This document shows, one piece after another, positions 26,787 to 35,982 of a DNA stretch of 64,000 nt (position 1 is its first letter; each line of letters opens with the position of its first letter). Under the pieces are notes generated by a model, which did not search any database, was not told where the DNA came from, and was given only the letters and a program-made list of their open reading frames with translations. The stretch covers positions 1 through 64,000 of the forward strand of contig NZ_FOSV01000021.1 in assembly GCF_900114375.1 (NCBI RefSeq), read 5' to 3'. The DNA is from Methylorubrum salsuginis. Its GTDB lineage: Bacteria > Pseudomonadota > Alphaproteobacteria > Rhizobiales > Beijerinckiaceae. A program made the position numbers and the translations under genes.

Positions 26787-29033
26787 TCAGCGCTGCGCCT
26801 GATCTCCGCCCGGCGGCCCCCGCCAGCCGGTCTCGACGGTGAAGCTCACCATCCGCGGCCCGGCGGAATCGCCGCCGATCCCGACGCGGTATTCGCCCGG
26901 CTCGACCACCAGCGTCCCGTCCGGCTCGTGATAGCCGAGATCGCGCGCCGGGATGCGGAAATGGGCCGTGCCGGTCTCGCCCGAGGCGAGGTCGAGCAGC
27001 ACGGCGCCCTTCAGCAGGCGCTTGGGGCGGCTGCGCGACGCCACCGGCTGGCCGAGATAGAGTTGCGCCACCGCCCGCCCCGGCCGTGGGCCGATATTCG
27101 TCACGGGCGCGCGCACCTCCAGCACCGCCTCGTAGCGGTCGCCGACACCGACCTTCGGTGTCAGCACCTCTGGCTCGCCATAGGCGAAGCGGGTGTAGGA
27201 CAGCCCGTGGCCGAACGGGAACAGCGGCAGCGGCGATTCGTCGGCGTAGCCCATGGTCCAGCGGCTGCCCGGCAGGTGCGGGCGCCCGCCCGGCAGCGCG
27301 TCGTAGGTCAGCGGCATCTGACCCACCGTGCGCGGCCACGACACCGGCAGTTTTCCGGATGGGCTCACGTCGCCGAACAGCGTCTCGGCGATGGCCGGAC
27401 CGCCCTCGGTGCCGGGAATCCAGGCCATCAGCATGGCGTGAGCCCGCTCGGGAGCGTCGCCGAGTTCGGTCGGACGACCGCCGAACACGACGAGCGCCAC
27501 CGGCTTGCCGGTCTCCGCGACTGCGGCAAGCAGGTCGTGCTGCAGGCCCGGCCAGTTCAGATAGGCGGTGGAAGACCCCTCCCCCGAGCGGTCGCGCGGC
27601 TCGCCCATCACGGCCACCACGAGGTCGGCCCCGCGCGCCGCCTCGACCGCCGCGGCGAAGCCCGTCCGCTCCGTGCAGACCCGCGGGCAGCCCTCGGCAA
27701 AGACGACCTCGACGCCCGAGGCCGCGGCCCGCTCCCGCAGGCCCGTCAGAATCGTGACCGTGTCCTGCGGCTGGCCGTTGCCCTCGTGCGGGCCGACCTG
27801 ATCCCAAGCAGCGTCGGCGAAGGGGCCGACCAGCGCGATGCGGCGCACGCGTTCAGGATCGATCGGCAGCACGGCCTCGCGGTTCTGGAGCAGGACGAGG
27901 CTGGCACGCGCCGCCTCGCGGGCGATCCGCCGCGTCTCGGGCAGGAGCAGGCGGCTCTCCGCGCCGGCCGGATCGATCGGCGGGCGCTCGAACAGGCCGA
28001 GCCCAAATTTGAGCCGCAGCACCCGCCGCACCGCCGCATCGACCGCGGCCTCGGGGATGCGCCCGGCCCGTACCTCGTCGGGCAGGTGGCGGAGGTAGAG
28101 CCCGCTCGTCATGTCCATGTCGACCCCCGCGGCCAAAGCCTTGCGGGTGGCCTCGGCCCCGTCGCGGGCGACGCCGTGCTTCACGAGGCTCGCAACCGCC
28201 TGCCAGTCGGCGACGACGAGGCCGGAAAACCCCCATTGGCGGCGCAGGATGCCGGTCATCAGCCCGGCATCCGCCGTGGTCGGCACGCCGTTGAGGGCCG
28301 TGAGCGCGGTCATCACCGCGTCGGCTCCGGCCCGGATGCCGGCGCGGAACGGCGGCAGGTGGAGATCGTGGAGTTCGCTCGGCGCCACGAAGGTCGCGTC
28401 GTAGTCGCGCCCGCCCAGCACCGCGCCGTAGCCCGCGAAGTGCTTCAGCGTGCTGGCGAGGCCGCCGTCGCGAAACCCCTCGACCTGGGCCGCGGTGAGC
28501 CGCCCGGTCAGCCACGAGTCCTCACCAAGTCCTTCGACCACCCGGCCCCAGCGCAGGTCGCGGGCCACGTCCGCCATCGGGGCGAAGGTCCAGGTGATGC
28601 CGGCGGACGCGGATTCCCGCGCCATGGCGGCGGCGGCCCGGCGCACGAGGCCCGGATCGAAGCTCGCCGCCAGGGCCAGCGGCAGCGGGAAGATCGTGCG
28701 GTAGCCGTGGACGATGTCGAGGCCGACGAGCAAGGGGATGCCGAGCCGCGAGGCGCGGGCGGCGCCATCGGCTTCCGCCGCGAGCCAAGCGTTGCTGAAG
28801 TTGATCACCGCGCCGACCTCGCCGCGGCGGATCGCGCCAGGATCGTTCAGCGGCTCGTTCGAGATCAGGTTGAGCTGGCCGGCCTTCTCCTCCAGCGTCA
28901 TCCGCGCGAGCAGGGCCTCGATGCGGGCCTCGACCGACGGCGCCAGGACGGGGACGGATTGGGCGTGCGCCGCGCCGAGACAGAGCCAGGCCGCCGCCGC
29001 GGGGCCGGCCCACCTCGCCCTCATCCCCCCCAT
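26787..29033 (-). CDS. bglX: Periplasmic beta-glucosidase, glycoside hydrolase family 3
   Basis: The protein has 748 residues. It hydrolyses terminal non-reducing beta-glucosides. It has a signal peptide (GPAAAAWLCLGAAHAQS, residues about 10-28), an N-terminal (beta/alpha)8 domain with LKHFAGYGA and the nucleophile Asp in GLVVADWQA near 272, an alpha/beta sandwich domain, and a C-terminal fibronectin-III-like domain (VTNIGPRPGRAVAQLYLG). ATG 29033 was chosen; ATG 29024 is nearly as good, and both follow a G-rich stretch. A hairpin CCCCCGAAC/GTTCGGGGG just upstream (29039-29062) could mask the ribosome-binding region. It is convergent with the permease gene, whose stop is 4 bp away. Confidence 0.92.
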   Translation of the reverse strand: MGGMRARWAGPAAAAWLCLGAAHAQSVPVLAPSVEARIEALLARMTLEEKAGQLNLISNEPLNDPGAIRRGEVGAVINFSNAWLAAEADGAARASRLGIPLLVGLDIVHGYRTIFPLPLALAASFDPGLVRRAAAAMARESASAGITWTFAPMADVARDLRWGRVVEGLGEDSWLTGRLTAAQVEGFRDGGLASTLKHFAGYGAVLGGRDYDATFVAPSELHDLHLPPFRAGIRAGADAVMTALTALNGVPTTADAGLMTGILRRQWGFSGLVVADWQAVASLVKHGVARDGAEATRKALAAGVDMDMTSGLYLRHLPDEVRAGRIPEAAVDAAVRRVLRLKFGLGLFERPPIDPAGAESRLLLPETRRIAREAARASLVLLQNREAVLPIDPERVRRIALVGPFADAAWDQVGPHEGNGQPQDTVTILTGLRERAAASGVEVVFAEGCPRVCTERTGFAAAVEAARGADLVVAVMGEPRDRSGEGSSTAYLNWPGLQHDLLAAVAETGKPVALVVFGGRPTELGDAPERAHAMLMAWIPGTEGGPAIAETLFGDVSPSGKLPVSWPRTVGQMPLTYDALPGGRPHLPGSRWTMGYADESPLPLFPFGHGLSYTRFAYGEPEVLTPKVGVGDRYEAVLEVRAPVTNIGPRPGRAVAQLYLGQPVASRSRPKRLLKGAVLLDLASGETGTAHFRIPARDLGYHEPDGTLVVEPGEYRVGIGGDSAGPRMVSFTVETGWRGPPGGDQAQR

Positions 29034-29143
29034 CCCCGCCCCCCGAACCGTCCCGTTCGGGGGATCATAAGCGCGGCCGTGAGGCTCGGCCATGCGGCGG
29101 ACCCGCGCCGCCATCAGGATCGCGTGAAGGCCCGCCGCGCGCG

Positions 29144-30310
29144 TCAGGCCGCCAGCACGACCGCCGCCTCGGGTATGGGCGTCTCGTCCACCATCACCTG
29201 ATCGCGGCCGGAATGCTTCGCGCCGTAGAGGGCGCCGTCGGCGCGGCGCAGCAGGTCGTCGAGGGCCCCGCCGGCGCCCGCGGCGGCGATGCCGATGCTG
29301 ACGCCGACGCGCAGGTCCGGATAGTCCGGATGGGCGATGCGGCCGACGGAATCGCGCACGCTCTCGGCGAAGCGGGCGGCCAGCACCGGGCCGGTTTCCG
29401 GCAGAAGGCAGGCGAATTCCTCGCCGCCCAGGCGCCCGAACACGGCGCTGCGCGGCAGCATCGGCGATGCGGCGTGGCAGAACGCGGTGAGCACCGCATC
29501 GCCGACGCTGTGGCCGTAGCGGTCGTTGATCGCCTTGAAGTGGTCGAGGTCGAGCAGGAGCAGGGCGGCGGGACGGATGGCGAGGCAGGCCTCGGCCCGG
29601 GCCACGAAGGCGCGGCGGCTGGCGATGCCGGTGAGCGCGTCGGTCTCGGCGGCGAGCCGCTGTTCGCGCTCGGCCCGCTCCTTGGTGAGGGCCATCAGCA
29701 CGAAGGCGATGGCGATCGAATAGAGGGTGCCGACGAAGCACAGGATCGCGAACCAGGGCGAATCGGAGCCAGGCGCGAAGGCCGGGGGCGGGATGAACGC
29801 GGCCAGTGGGATGCGGACCCAGTAGATGACGGCATAGGTCCCGAGCAGGATGAGGGCCGGATAGCGCGACACCAGCGGCTCGCCGCGGCCCCGCCAGACC
29901 GTCCAGGCACCGAGCGCGCAGTAGCTGCCCGCGATGATGGAGGCCACGATAATGCGGGCCGGCAGCGAGGCGTAGAAGGCCGGCGCGAGGCAGGCCCCGA
30001 GCCAGACGACGGACCCGGCCAGCGCCCAGCCGAGGAGCGGGCGGCGCCCCTCGAAGGCGCGCACGCCGCTCCAGATCAGGCCGTAGGCGCCGATCATCAC
30101 GGCGTTGCCGAGCCCGATCGAGACCGGATCTGGGATCGCGCCGCGCAGGCCCAGCATGCAGGAGGCGACGCTGCCGGCGAGATGAGCGATGCCCCAGATC
30201 GCCAGCGCCCGCTCGCGCCGGGTCTGGCTCCAGGACAACAGAAACAGCGCACCCACCATGAAGGTGACGGCGACCGTCATCAGGAACAGGGTCGGCACAT
30301 CGAGGCGCAT
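29144..30310 (-). CDS. Membrane diguanylate cyclase (GGDEF)
   Basis: The protein has 388 residues. Six or seven membrane segments occupy about residues 5-215, with no recognised sensory domain. A GGDEF domain follows (about 220-375) with DALTGIASRRAF, LDLDHFKAINDRYGH and the active-site GGEEF near 283. An intact active site implies synthesis of cyclic di-GMP from GTP. The RxxD inhibitory site that normally sits five residues before GGEEF is absent (the sequence there is PRSAVFGRL), so product inhibition may be lacking. It stands alone between bglX and xerD. Confidence 0.88.
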   Translation of the reverse strand: MRLDVPTLFLMTVAVTFMVGALFLLSWSQTRRERALAIWGIAHLAGSVASCMLGLRGAIPDPVSIGLGNAVMIGAYGLIWSGVRAFEGRRPLLGWALAGSVVWLGACLAPAFYASLPARIIVASIIAGSYCALGAWTVWRGRGEPLVSRYPALILLGTYAVIYWVRIPLAAFIPPPAFAPGSDSPWFAILCFVGTLYSIAIAFVLMALTKERAEREQRLAAETDALTGIASRRAFVARAEACLAIRPAALLLLDLDHFKAINDRYGHSVGDAVLTAFCHAASPMLPRSAVFGRLGGEEFACLLPETGPVLAARFAESVRDSVGRIAHPDYPDLRVGVSIGIAAAGAGGALDDLLRRADGALYGAKHSGRDQVMVDETPIPEAAVVLAA

Positions 30311-30413
30311 CGTTGCCCTTGATCGGTGCGGCGGAGGCGGCGTGGGCCGCTTCGACCCCTGGTTAGCCTAGCAGGCCGAAAGGTTTCTTATCCAGCCCAC
30401 ATGCTCGCGATAT

Positions 30414-31391
30414 TTAACACGTTTTGCCCGGCTGGATTGTGGATTCGTCCTCCGGCGCGTCGTTGAGCGGGTGCAAATCGCGCACCATGCCTTTCAGCCG
30501 CTCGTCGAGGACGTGGGTGTAGATCTGGGTCGTGGCGATGTCGGCGTGCCCGAGCAGTTCCTGCACGATGCGCAGGTCGGCACCGTTCTGGAGCAGGTGG
30601 CTGGCGAAGGCGTGTCGCAGCACGTGCGGGCTGACCCGGTCGGATCGCAGGCCCGCCGCCGCCGCAACCGTCTTCAGGTCGCGGGCGAAGGCTTGGCGCG
30701 TGAGATGGCCGCTCTCGCTGTCGGCGGGAAACAGCCAGGGGCCGTCCGCGGGCAGATGCGCGGCGTGGGCCGCCATCGCGGCGCGGGCAAGGTCGGTCAG
30801 CGGCACCAGCCGCTCGCGTCCGCCCTTGCCCTTGACCACGAGGTAGCGCTCCCGGCTCGCGGCGGCCGTCCGCGGCAGGGCGATCAGTTCTGAGACCCGC
30901 AGACCCGTGGCGTAGAGCAGTTCGAGCAGGCACAGCATCCGGGTCGCCGCCCGCGCCTCGGCCCGGTTCTCGGGATTCGCCTCGGCCCGCTCGCGGGCCA
31001 AAGTGAGCAGGCGATCGACTTCGGCCACCGAGAGCACCTTGGGCAGGCCCTTGGCCCGGCGCGGCGAGGCGACCGGCGCGGTCGGGTCGCCCTCGGCGAA
31101 GCCCTCGGCGTAGAGGAAGCGGTGGAAGCCGCGGATGCAGGACAGGCGGCGGGCCGCCGAGGAGGCCTTCAGCCCCCGCGGTTCCAGCTCGGCGATGTAG
31201 GCGCGGACGATCTCGGCCTCGATCTCGACCGGATCGAGCCCTTGGCCGGTCAGGTAGCCGAGATAATCGTCGAGGTCGCGCCGGTAGGCCGCCAGCGTGT
31301 TGGCGGCGGCCCCCCGCTCGGCGGCGAGCATCTCCAGGTAATCCCGCGAAAAGTCCTCCCGCGCCACGTCCGGCGGCGGGGGCGCGCTCAT
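30414..31391 (-). CDS. xerD: Tyrosine recombinase XerD
   Basis: The protein has 325 residues and resolves chromosome dimers at dif with XerC. The N-terminal SAM-like domain (RDYLEMLAAERGAAANTLAAYRRDLDDY) is followed by the catalytic domain with the full set: Arg in ATGLRVSEL near 163, Lys in VKGKGGRERLVP, HVLRH (His and second Arg), LGHADI (His) and the nucleophile Tyr in TTQIYTHV near 290. The extension after the Tyr is short, as in true Xer proteins, so it is unlikely to be an island integrase. The start ATG overlaps the stop of the tiny upstream gene by 4 bp. Confidence 0.94.
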   Translation of the reverse strand: MSAPPPPDVAREDFSRDYLEMLAAERGAAANTLAAYRRDLDDYLGYLTGQGLDPVEIEAEIVRAYIAELEPRGLKASSAARRLSCIRGFHRFLYAEGFAEGDPTAPVASPRRAKGLPKVLSVAEVDRLLTLARERAEANPENRAEARAATRMLCLLELLYATGLRVSELIALPRTAAASRERYLVVKGKGGRERLVPLTDLARAAMAAHAAHLPADGPWLFPADSESGHLTRQAFARDLKTVAAAAGLRSDRVSPHVLRHAFASHLLQNGADLRIVQELLGHADIATTQIYTHVLDERLKGMVRDLHPLNDAPEDESTIQPGKTC

Positions 31392-31540
31392 CGGTTGCCC
31401 GGCTGCAGCTTCGTGTTCGGGATGGTCACGCTCATTTCCCGCTGGGTCGGCTGGACGAAGGTCGCGAGCGCGAACATCCCGGCGAAGACCAGCCCCGCGA
31501 GGATCGCGATCGTGGCGAGGAAGCGGAACAGGGTGGGCAA
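31388..31540 (-). CDS. Small single-pass membrane protein upstream of xerD (50 aa)
   Basis: From a TTG start the product begins PTLFRFLATIAILAGLVFAGMFALATF, one membrane helix. A short tail follows, VQPTQREMSVTIPNTKLQPGNR. As I recall, short proteins of this pattern, often mislabelled histidine kinase, precede xerD in many Hyphomicrobiales. The ATGA overlap with xerD implies translational coupling. No better start codon lies in frame near the hydrophobic segment. The function is unknown. Confidence 0.7.
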   Translation of the reverse strand: MPTLFRFLATIAILAGLVFAGMFALATFVQPTQREMSVTIPNTKLQPGNR

Positions 31541-31697
31541 GGGAACCGGCCTTTCGGCAAGGCTACGCGGACGAGCGGCCGTGTTGCCGACGTGTTGCAA
31601 TGCGGGACCGCCCGCCCCGATTCCCACGGGGCGGCGGCGAAGGCAAGGACCGGCAGAGCACAGATCGGGTCAAATCCGCGCGCGACGGGGCCGTTCA

Positions 31698-31776
31698 GAG
31701 TGCCTCACAAAACTCCCGTTCACGGCCGGTTCCTCTTTCGGCCGCGACAGGGCAGCGGGCGTTTTGTGCGAGACGC
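31698..31776. repeat. 79-bp MITE-like element, copy 2
   Basis: In reverse orientation to copy 1, exactly 79 bp, aligned gaplessly with it. It is flanked by TCA at 31695-31697 and TCA at 31777-31779. The right TCA is, on the minus strand, the TGA stop codon of gloB, so the target duplication preserved the stop. There is no transposase gene near this copy, which argues for transposition in trans. Confidence 0.85.
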
Positions 31777-32556
31777 TCAGAACCGGTTCTTCCAGGCTCT
31801 CAGCGCGGTGAACACCATGGCCGGGTCGGTGCCCTCGGGCAGATCGACGGCCCGCGCCAGCGCCGGCTCGGCCGCGCGCAGGAACGGGTTCGTCGCCTTC
31901 TCGTCGCCGAGGGTGGAGGGGATCAGAAAGCGGCCCTCCTTCGCCAAGGCTTCGGCTTCGGCGACGCGGGCCCGGAGGGCGGCGTTGTCGGGGTCGGCGG
32001 CGAGCGCGAAGCGGGCGTTCGAGAGCACGTAATCGTGCCCGCTATAGACCGCCGTCTCGTCGGGCAGCGGCAGGAAGCGTTCGAGCGAGCGCCACAGGAT
32101 GACGGGATCGGCCTCCATCACCCGGCCGCAGCCCAGCGTGAACAGGGTGTCGCCGGAGAAGACCACGCCGGCCTTGGCGAAGTGGTAGGTGACGTGGTCG
32201 GCGCAGTGGCCCGGCGTCTCCCACACCTCGGCCTCCAGGCCGCCCACGGTCACGCGGTCGCCCTCGCTGACGTAGCGGGCGGCGCCCGGCACCGCCGCGC
32301 CCGCCTTCACCGGTGCGGTGACGCGGGCGCCGGTGCGCTCCACCACCTCCGCGATGCCCTCGATATGGTCGGCGTGGCGGTGGGTGACGAGGATGTCGGT
32401 GAGGCGCCAGCCCTCGGCGTCGAGCGCGGCCAGGACGGGGGCGGCCTCCGGCACGTCGATGGCGGCGCAGGCGCCGCTCTCGGGGTCGCGGATCAGCACG
32501 CCGATATTGTCGCTCCGGCACAGGAAGGCCCGGATCTCGGGGGCGGCGTTCGGCAT
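31777..32556 (-). CDS. gloB: Hydroxyacylglutathione hydrolase (glyoxalase II)
   Basis: The protein has 259 residues and hydrolyses S-lactoylglutathione to lactate and glutathione. The metallo-beta-lactamase fold has the THRHADHIEG metal motif near 62, ETPGHCADHVTYHF with the bridging His, FSGDTLFTLGCGR with the bridging Asp, and YSGHDYVLSN with the last His. The C-terminal glyoxalase II helix region (NPFLRAAEPAL) is present. Start ATG 32556 follows GGGAG. In a methylotroph the enzyme would add to aldehyde detoxification. Its stop codon doubles as a target-site duplication of the 79-bp element. Confidence 0.93.
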   Translation of the reverse strand: MPNAAPEIRAFLCRSDNIGVLIRDPESGACAAIDVPEAAPVLAALDAEGWRLTDILVTHRHADHIEGIAEVVERTGARVTAPVKAGAAVPGAARYVSEGDRVTVGGLEAEVWETPGHCADHVTYHFAKAGVVFSGDTLFTLGCGRVMEADPVILWRSLERFLPLPDETAVYSGHDYVLSNARFALAADPDNAALRARVAEAEALAKEGRFLIPSTLGDEKATNPFLRAAEPALARAVDLPEGTDPAMVFTALRAWKNRF

Positions 32557-32785
32557 CGGAGAACTCCCGTCGCGTCGTGTGGTCCGGAACAAGCTCGGCC
32601 GGACGTCGCCGGGGAACCGGCTCGGCCCCCCACCGGTTCCCTACGCCCTGCTGCGCGGGCGCCGGCTCGCGCCGTCCACATCCTTGGCCGCGCCCCGCTT
32701 GCCGGACGCGGTCGCGATCCCCATTGATGCCGGACGAGGGGCGCGTCCGCGGGCCCGCCTCCCCGTGTCCCGCGAAGGATCGGCC

Positions 32786-33538
32786 GTGCCGGCACCCCAC
32801 CCGATGCGCCTCGACGTCACGGATCTGCGCGCCTTCTATGCCAGCCCGCTCGGCGCCGTGACGCACCGCGTCGTCGCCCGCTCGATCCACGGCTTCCTCG
32901 GCTCGGTCTCCGGCCTGCGGGTGCTCGGGCTCGGCTACGTCACGCCCTATCTCGGGCCGGTCCACGTCATCGCTGAGCGCACGCTGGCCTTCATGCCGGC
33001 GACGCAGGGGGTGGTGAACTGGCCCTCCAGCGGGCGCTCGGTGACGGCGCTGGCCGACCCGACCATGCTGCCGCTGCCGGAAGCCGCGGTCGACCGGGTG
33101 ATCCTCGTCCACGCGCTGGAGGCGGTCGAGAGCCCGAGCGAGTTGCTCGCCGAGGTGTGGCGGGTTCTGACGCCGGGCGGCCGGCTGATCCTCGTCGTCC
33201 CCAACCGCACCGGCGTCTGGGCGCGGCGCGACGCGACCCCCTTCGGCCACGGCCAGCCCTACAGCCGCTCGCAGCTCGGCCGGCTGATGCGCCAGACCCT
33301 GTTCTCGCCGGAGGGCTGGGCCGAGGCGCTCTACATGCCGCCGATCCGCAGCCGGTTCTGGCTCGGCACCGCGGGCGCCTGGGAGCGCCTCGGCACGGGC
33401 CTCGCCCTGCCCTTCGCCGGGCTGCACGTGGTCGATGCGACCAAGCAACTCTACCGGCCCGTCACCGTTCGGCAGGTGCGCCGCCTCGAGACCCGCGTTC
33501 CGGCCAGGGTTCTGGTGCCTGCCGGCCAGCCCGGTTAA
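32786..33538 (+). CDS. SAM-dependent methyltransferase-fold protein
   Basis: The protein has 250 residues from a GTG start with AAGGAT 7-8 bp upstream; ATG 32804 is an alternative. The class I fold is recognisable: motif I region VLGLGYVTPYL, then the acidic post-I strand replaced by VIAERTLAFM, then LPLPEAAVDRVILVHALE, and EVWRVLTPGGRLILVVPNR as the family's PGG strand. Motif I is degenerate for a normal methyltransferase (no GxGxG), so cofactor binding is uncertain. It is divergent from gloB with 229 bp between, an arrangement I recall from related genomes. The substrate is unknown. Confidence 0.8.
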   Translation: MPAPHPMRLDVTDLRAFYASPLGAVTHRVVARSIHGFLGSVSGLRVLGLGYVTPYLGPVHVIAERTLAFMPATQGVVNWPSSGRSVTALADPTMLPLPEAAVDRVILVHALEAVESPSELLAEVWRVLTPGGRLILVVPNRTGVWARRDATPFGHGQPYSRSQLGRLMRQTLFSPEGWAEALYMPPIRSRFWLGTAGAWERLGTGLALPFAGLHVVDATKQLYRPVTVRQVRRLETRVPARVLVPAGQPG

Positions 33539-33548
33539 GGCCCACGGA

Positions 33549-34256
33549 ATGATCCCGTTCACGGGCTTTGAGTCCGCCCTCACCAGCTTCCTGCTCGCGC
33601 TGTCGGGCCTGTTCTCGATCGTGAATCCGGTGGGCTCGGCGCTGATCTTCGCGCAGGTCACGGCCGAGCGGTCGCACGCCGACCGCGCGGAGCTGTCGCG
33701 CCGGATCGGCTTCTACGCCGCGCTCGTGATGCTCGCCGCCCTCTGGGCCGGGGCGCCGATCCTCAACTTCTTCGGCGTCTCGCTGGCCGCGCTCCGCATC
33801 GCCGGCGGCCTCGTCGTCGCGGCCTCCGCCTGGACGCTGCTCTCGGCCCCCGAGGCGCGCGAGGCCCGCAAGCAGGCCGAGGCCGGGCCGGAACCCGGCG
33901 AGGGCGTGCGCGGCGAGGGGCTGGCCGAGGTCGCGTTCTTCCCCCTGACGCTGCCCTTCACCACCGGGCCCGGCACCATCGCGGTGGCGATCGCCCTCGG
34001 TGCCAACCGCCCGGCGGAGGGGCCGGACCGGATCGGCTTCTATATCGGCGCCTCGCTCGCGGCGCTCGCCATCGCCGGCATGGTCCGCCTCGCCTACGGC
34101 TCGGCCGACCGGGTCGTGACCCTGATCGGGCCGGTGCGGGCCCGCGTCCTCGGGCGCCTCTCGGCCTTCCTGCTGCTCTGCGTCGGCACGCAGATCACCG
34201 TGAACGGCATCTCGGACGTGCTCGGGCCGCTGATCGCCGCCGCCCACAAGGCTTGA
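33549..34256 (+). CDS. MarC/YchE-family inner-membrane protein
   Basis: The protein has 235 residues with about six membrane segments. Family landmarks are FSIVNPVGSALIF near 20-33, LRIAGGLVVAASAWTLL and FFPLTLPFTTGPGTIAVAIALG. A polar loop of about 25 residues (APEAREARKQAEAGPEPGEG) separates the two halves. The biochemical role of the family is not established; the old link to multiple antibiotic resistance is not supported for MarC itself. The gene starts 10 bp after the methyltransferase stop and so is probably co-transcribed with it. Confidence 0.88.
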   Translation: MIPFTGFESALTSFLLALSGLFSIVNPVGSALIFAQVTAERSHADRAELSRRIGFYAALVMLAALWAGAPILNFFGVSLAALRIAGGLVVAASAWTLLSAPEAREARKQAEAGPEPGEGVRGEGLAEVAFFPLTLPFTTGPGTIAVAIALGANRPAEGPDRIGFYIGASLAALAIAGMVRLAYGSADRVVTLIGPVRARVLGRLSAFLLLCVGTQITVNGISDVLGPLIAAAHKA

Positions 34257-34317
34257 ACTCCGCGCGATTGCGGTAGAAGCACCCGCACGAAGCGGCGGTT
34301 CGGAAGATGGGGCAGGC

Positions 34318-35115
34318 ATGAAGCTCGTGGTCGTGGGCGCTGAAGGGCGCATGGGGCGGATGCTGATCCGCGCGGTGGCCGAGGCCGAGGGCTGCTCCCT
34401 GCACGGCGCCATCGAGCGCGCAGGCTCCCCGGCGATCGGGCGCGATGCCGGGCTGCTCGCGGGAATCGGCGAACTCGGCGTACCCGTCACCGACGATCCG
34501 CTCCCGCTGTTCGTGGCCGCCGACGGGGTGCTCGACTTCACCGCCCCGGCCGCGACCGTGGCCTTCGCCGAACTCGCCGCGCAGGCCCGCATCGTCCACG
34601 TCATCGGCACCACCGGCTTCTCCGAGGACGACCTGGAGCGCCTGCGGGCGGCGAGCTTCCATGCCCGCCTCGTACGCTCGGGCAATATGTCGCTGGGCGT
34701 CAACCTGCTGGCCGGCCTCGTGCGCAAGGTCGCGGCGACGCTGGGTGAAGAGTTCGACATCGAGGTGCTGGAGATGCACCACCGCATGAAGGTCGATGCT
34801 CCCTCGGGCACCGCCCTGCTGCTCGGCGAGGCGGCGGCGCAAGGGCGCAACGTGTCGCTCGCCGAGACCAGTGTGGCGACGCGCGAAGGCCATACCGGCG
34901 CGCGCCGGCCCGGCGATATCGGCTTCGCGACTTTGCGGGGCGGCTCGGTGGTCGGCGACCACAGCGTGATCTTCGCCGGCCCCTCCGAGCGGATCACCCT
35001 CTCCCACCACGCCGAGGACCGGGCGATCTTCGCCCGCGGCGCGCTCAAGGCCGCGCAATGGGCCTTCGACAAGCCGCCGGGCCTCTACGGCATGGACGAC
35101 GTGCTGGGGCTGTGA
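34318..35115 (+). CDS. dapB: 4-hydroxy-tetrahydrodipicolinate reductase
   Basis: The protein has 265 residues. It reduces hydroxy-tetrahydrodipicolinate in lysine and diaminopimelate synthesis. The dinucleotide site VVGAEGRMGRM opens the protein, VIGTTGF sits mid-domain, and the catalytic signature EMHHRMKVDAPSGTALLLG is at about 155-175. The length and order are standard. It follows the MarC-family gene by 61 bp on the same strand and ends just before a strong hairpin. gpmA comes next, about 210 bp on, but probably from its own promoter. Confidence 0.96.
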   Translation: MKLVVVGAEGRMGRMLIRAVAEAEGCSLHGAIERAGSPAIGRDAGLLAGIGELGVPVTDDPLPLFVAADGVLDFTAPAATVAFAELAAQARIVHVIGTTGFSEDDLERLRAASFHARLVRSGNMSLGVNLLAGLVRKVAATLGEEFDIEVLEMHHRMKVDAPSGTALLLGEAAAQGRNVSLAETSVATREGHTGARRPGDIGFATLRGGSVVGDHSVIFAGPSERITLSHHAEDRAIFARGALKAAQWAFDKPPGLYGMDDVLGL

Positions 35116-35125
35116 GGCCCACGAC

Positions 35126-35156
35126 CGATCGACGATGATGCGCTCATCGTCGATCG
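35126..35156 (+). terminator. Hairpin after dapB
   Basis: CGATCGACGATGA at 35126-35138 pairs perfectly over 13 bp with TCATCGTCGATCG at 35144-35156 around a 5-nt loop, 11 bp after the dapB stop. The T-run is weak (TCCC), so it may be a stabilising 3' structure rather than a strict intrinsic terminator. Confidence 0.6.
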
Positions 35157-35329
35157 TCCCTGCGACGGCAGGATCATCTGTCTTGCCCCGCGCCACGCGG
35201 TATGACAGCTCGGCTTATCCGTAGCGACTCGTCTTTTCGACGAGACCGCCCGAGCTTGGGCGTCGGCATGGGCTCTGCTAAGCAGCGCCGCAACGGGCCT
35301 GCCCGATCTTCCAAGATGATGGATCTCCC

Positions 35330-35968
35330 ATGGAGCGCATGCTCGTCCTCGCTCGCCACGGCCAGAGCGAATGGAACCTCAAGAAGCTGTTCACCGGCTG
35401 GCGCGACCCGGACCTGACGCCGCTGGGCGTGGAGGAGGCCCGCACTGCCGGTCGCTGGCTCAAGGCTCAAGGCTCGCAGTTCGACGTGGCCTTCACCTCG
35501 AACCTCAAGCGCGCCCAGAACACCTGCGCGCTGATCCTCGAATCGATGGGCCAGTCCGGCCTGGAGACGATCCGCTCCGAGGCGTTGAACGAGCGCGATT
35601 ACGGCGATCTCGCCGGCCTCAACAAGGACGATGCCCGCGAGCGCTGGGGCGATGCCCAGGTCCATGAGTGGCGCCGCTCCTACGACGTGCCGCCCCCCGG
35701 CGGTGAGAGCCTGAAGGACACCGCGGCCCGCGTGCTGCCCTACTACATCCAGCACATCCTGCCCCGCGTCATGGGCGGCGAGCGGGTGCTGGTGGCCGCC
35801 CACGGCAACTCGCTGCGCGCCCTGGTGATGGTGCTCGACGGCATGACCACCAAGACGATCGCCAGCCTCGAGATCGCCACCGGCATCCCGCTGGTCTACC
35901 ACCTCAAGGCCGATACCACGGTCGAGTCCAAGCTGATCCTCGACAAGGACATCGACGCCGCGGACTGA
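35330..35968 (+). CDS. gpmA: 2,3-bisphosphoglycerate-dependent phosphoglycerate mutase
   Basis: The protein has 212 residues. It interconverts 3- and 2-phosphoglycerate in glycolysis and gluconeogenesis. The phosphohistidine motif LARHGQSEWN lies at residues 7-16. The family signatures follow: FTGWRDPDLTPLG, TSNLKRAQNTC, EALNERDYGDL, PGGESLKDTAARVLPYY and the second catalytic His in VAAHGNSLRA. It is shorter than E. coli GpmA (about 250) because a loop is missing, as I recall for other alphaproteobacterial forms. The start ATG lies 14 bp after AAGATGATGG. A hairpin (35983-36002) follows closely. Confidence 0.93.
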   Translation: MERMLVLARHGQSEWNLKKLFTGWRDPDLTPLGVEEARTAGRWLKAQGSQFDVAFTSNLKRAQNTCALILESMGQSGLETIRSEALNERDYGDLAGLNKDDARERWGDAQVHEWRRSYDVPPPGGESLKDTAARVLPYYIQHILPRVMGGERVLVAAHGNSLRALVMVLDGMTTKTIASLEIATGIPLVYHLKADTTVESKLILDKDIDAAD

Positions 35969-35982
35969 GAAAGTCCCGGTTT

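Noticed and set aside
30414..31391. xerD as a phage or island integrase
   Set aside because: It has Xer length, a short tail after the catalytic Tyr and a coupled small membrane-protein gene, all typical of chromosomal XerD. No phage genes are nearby.
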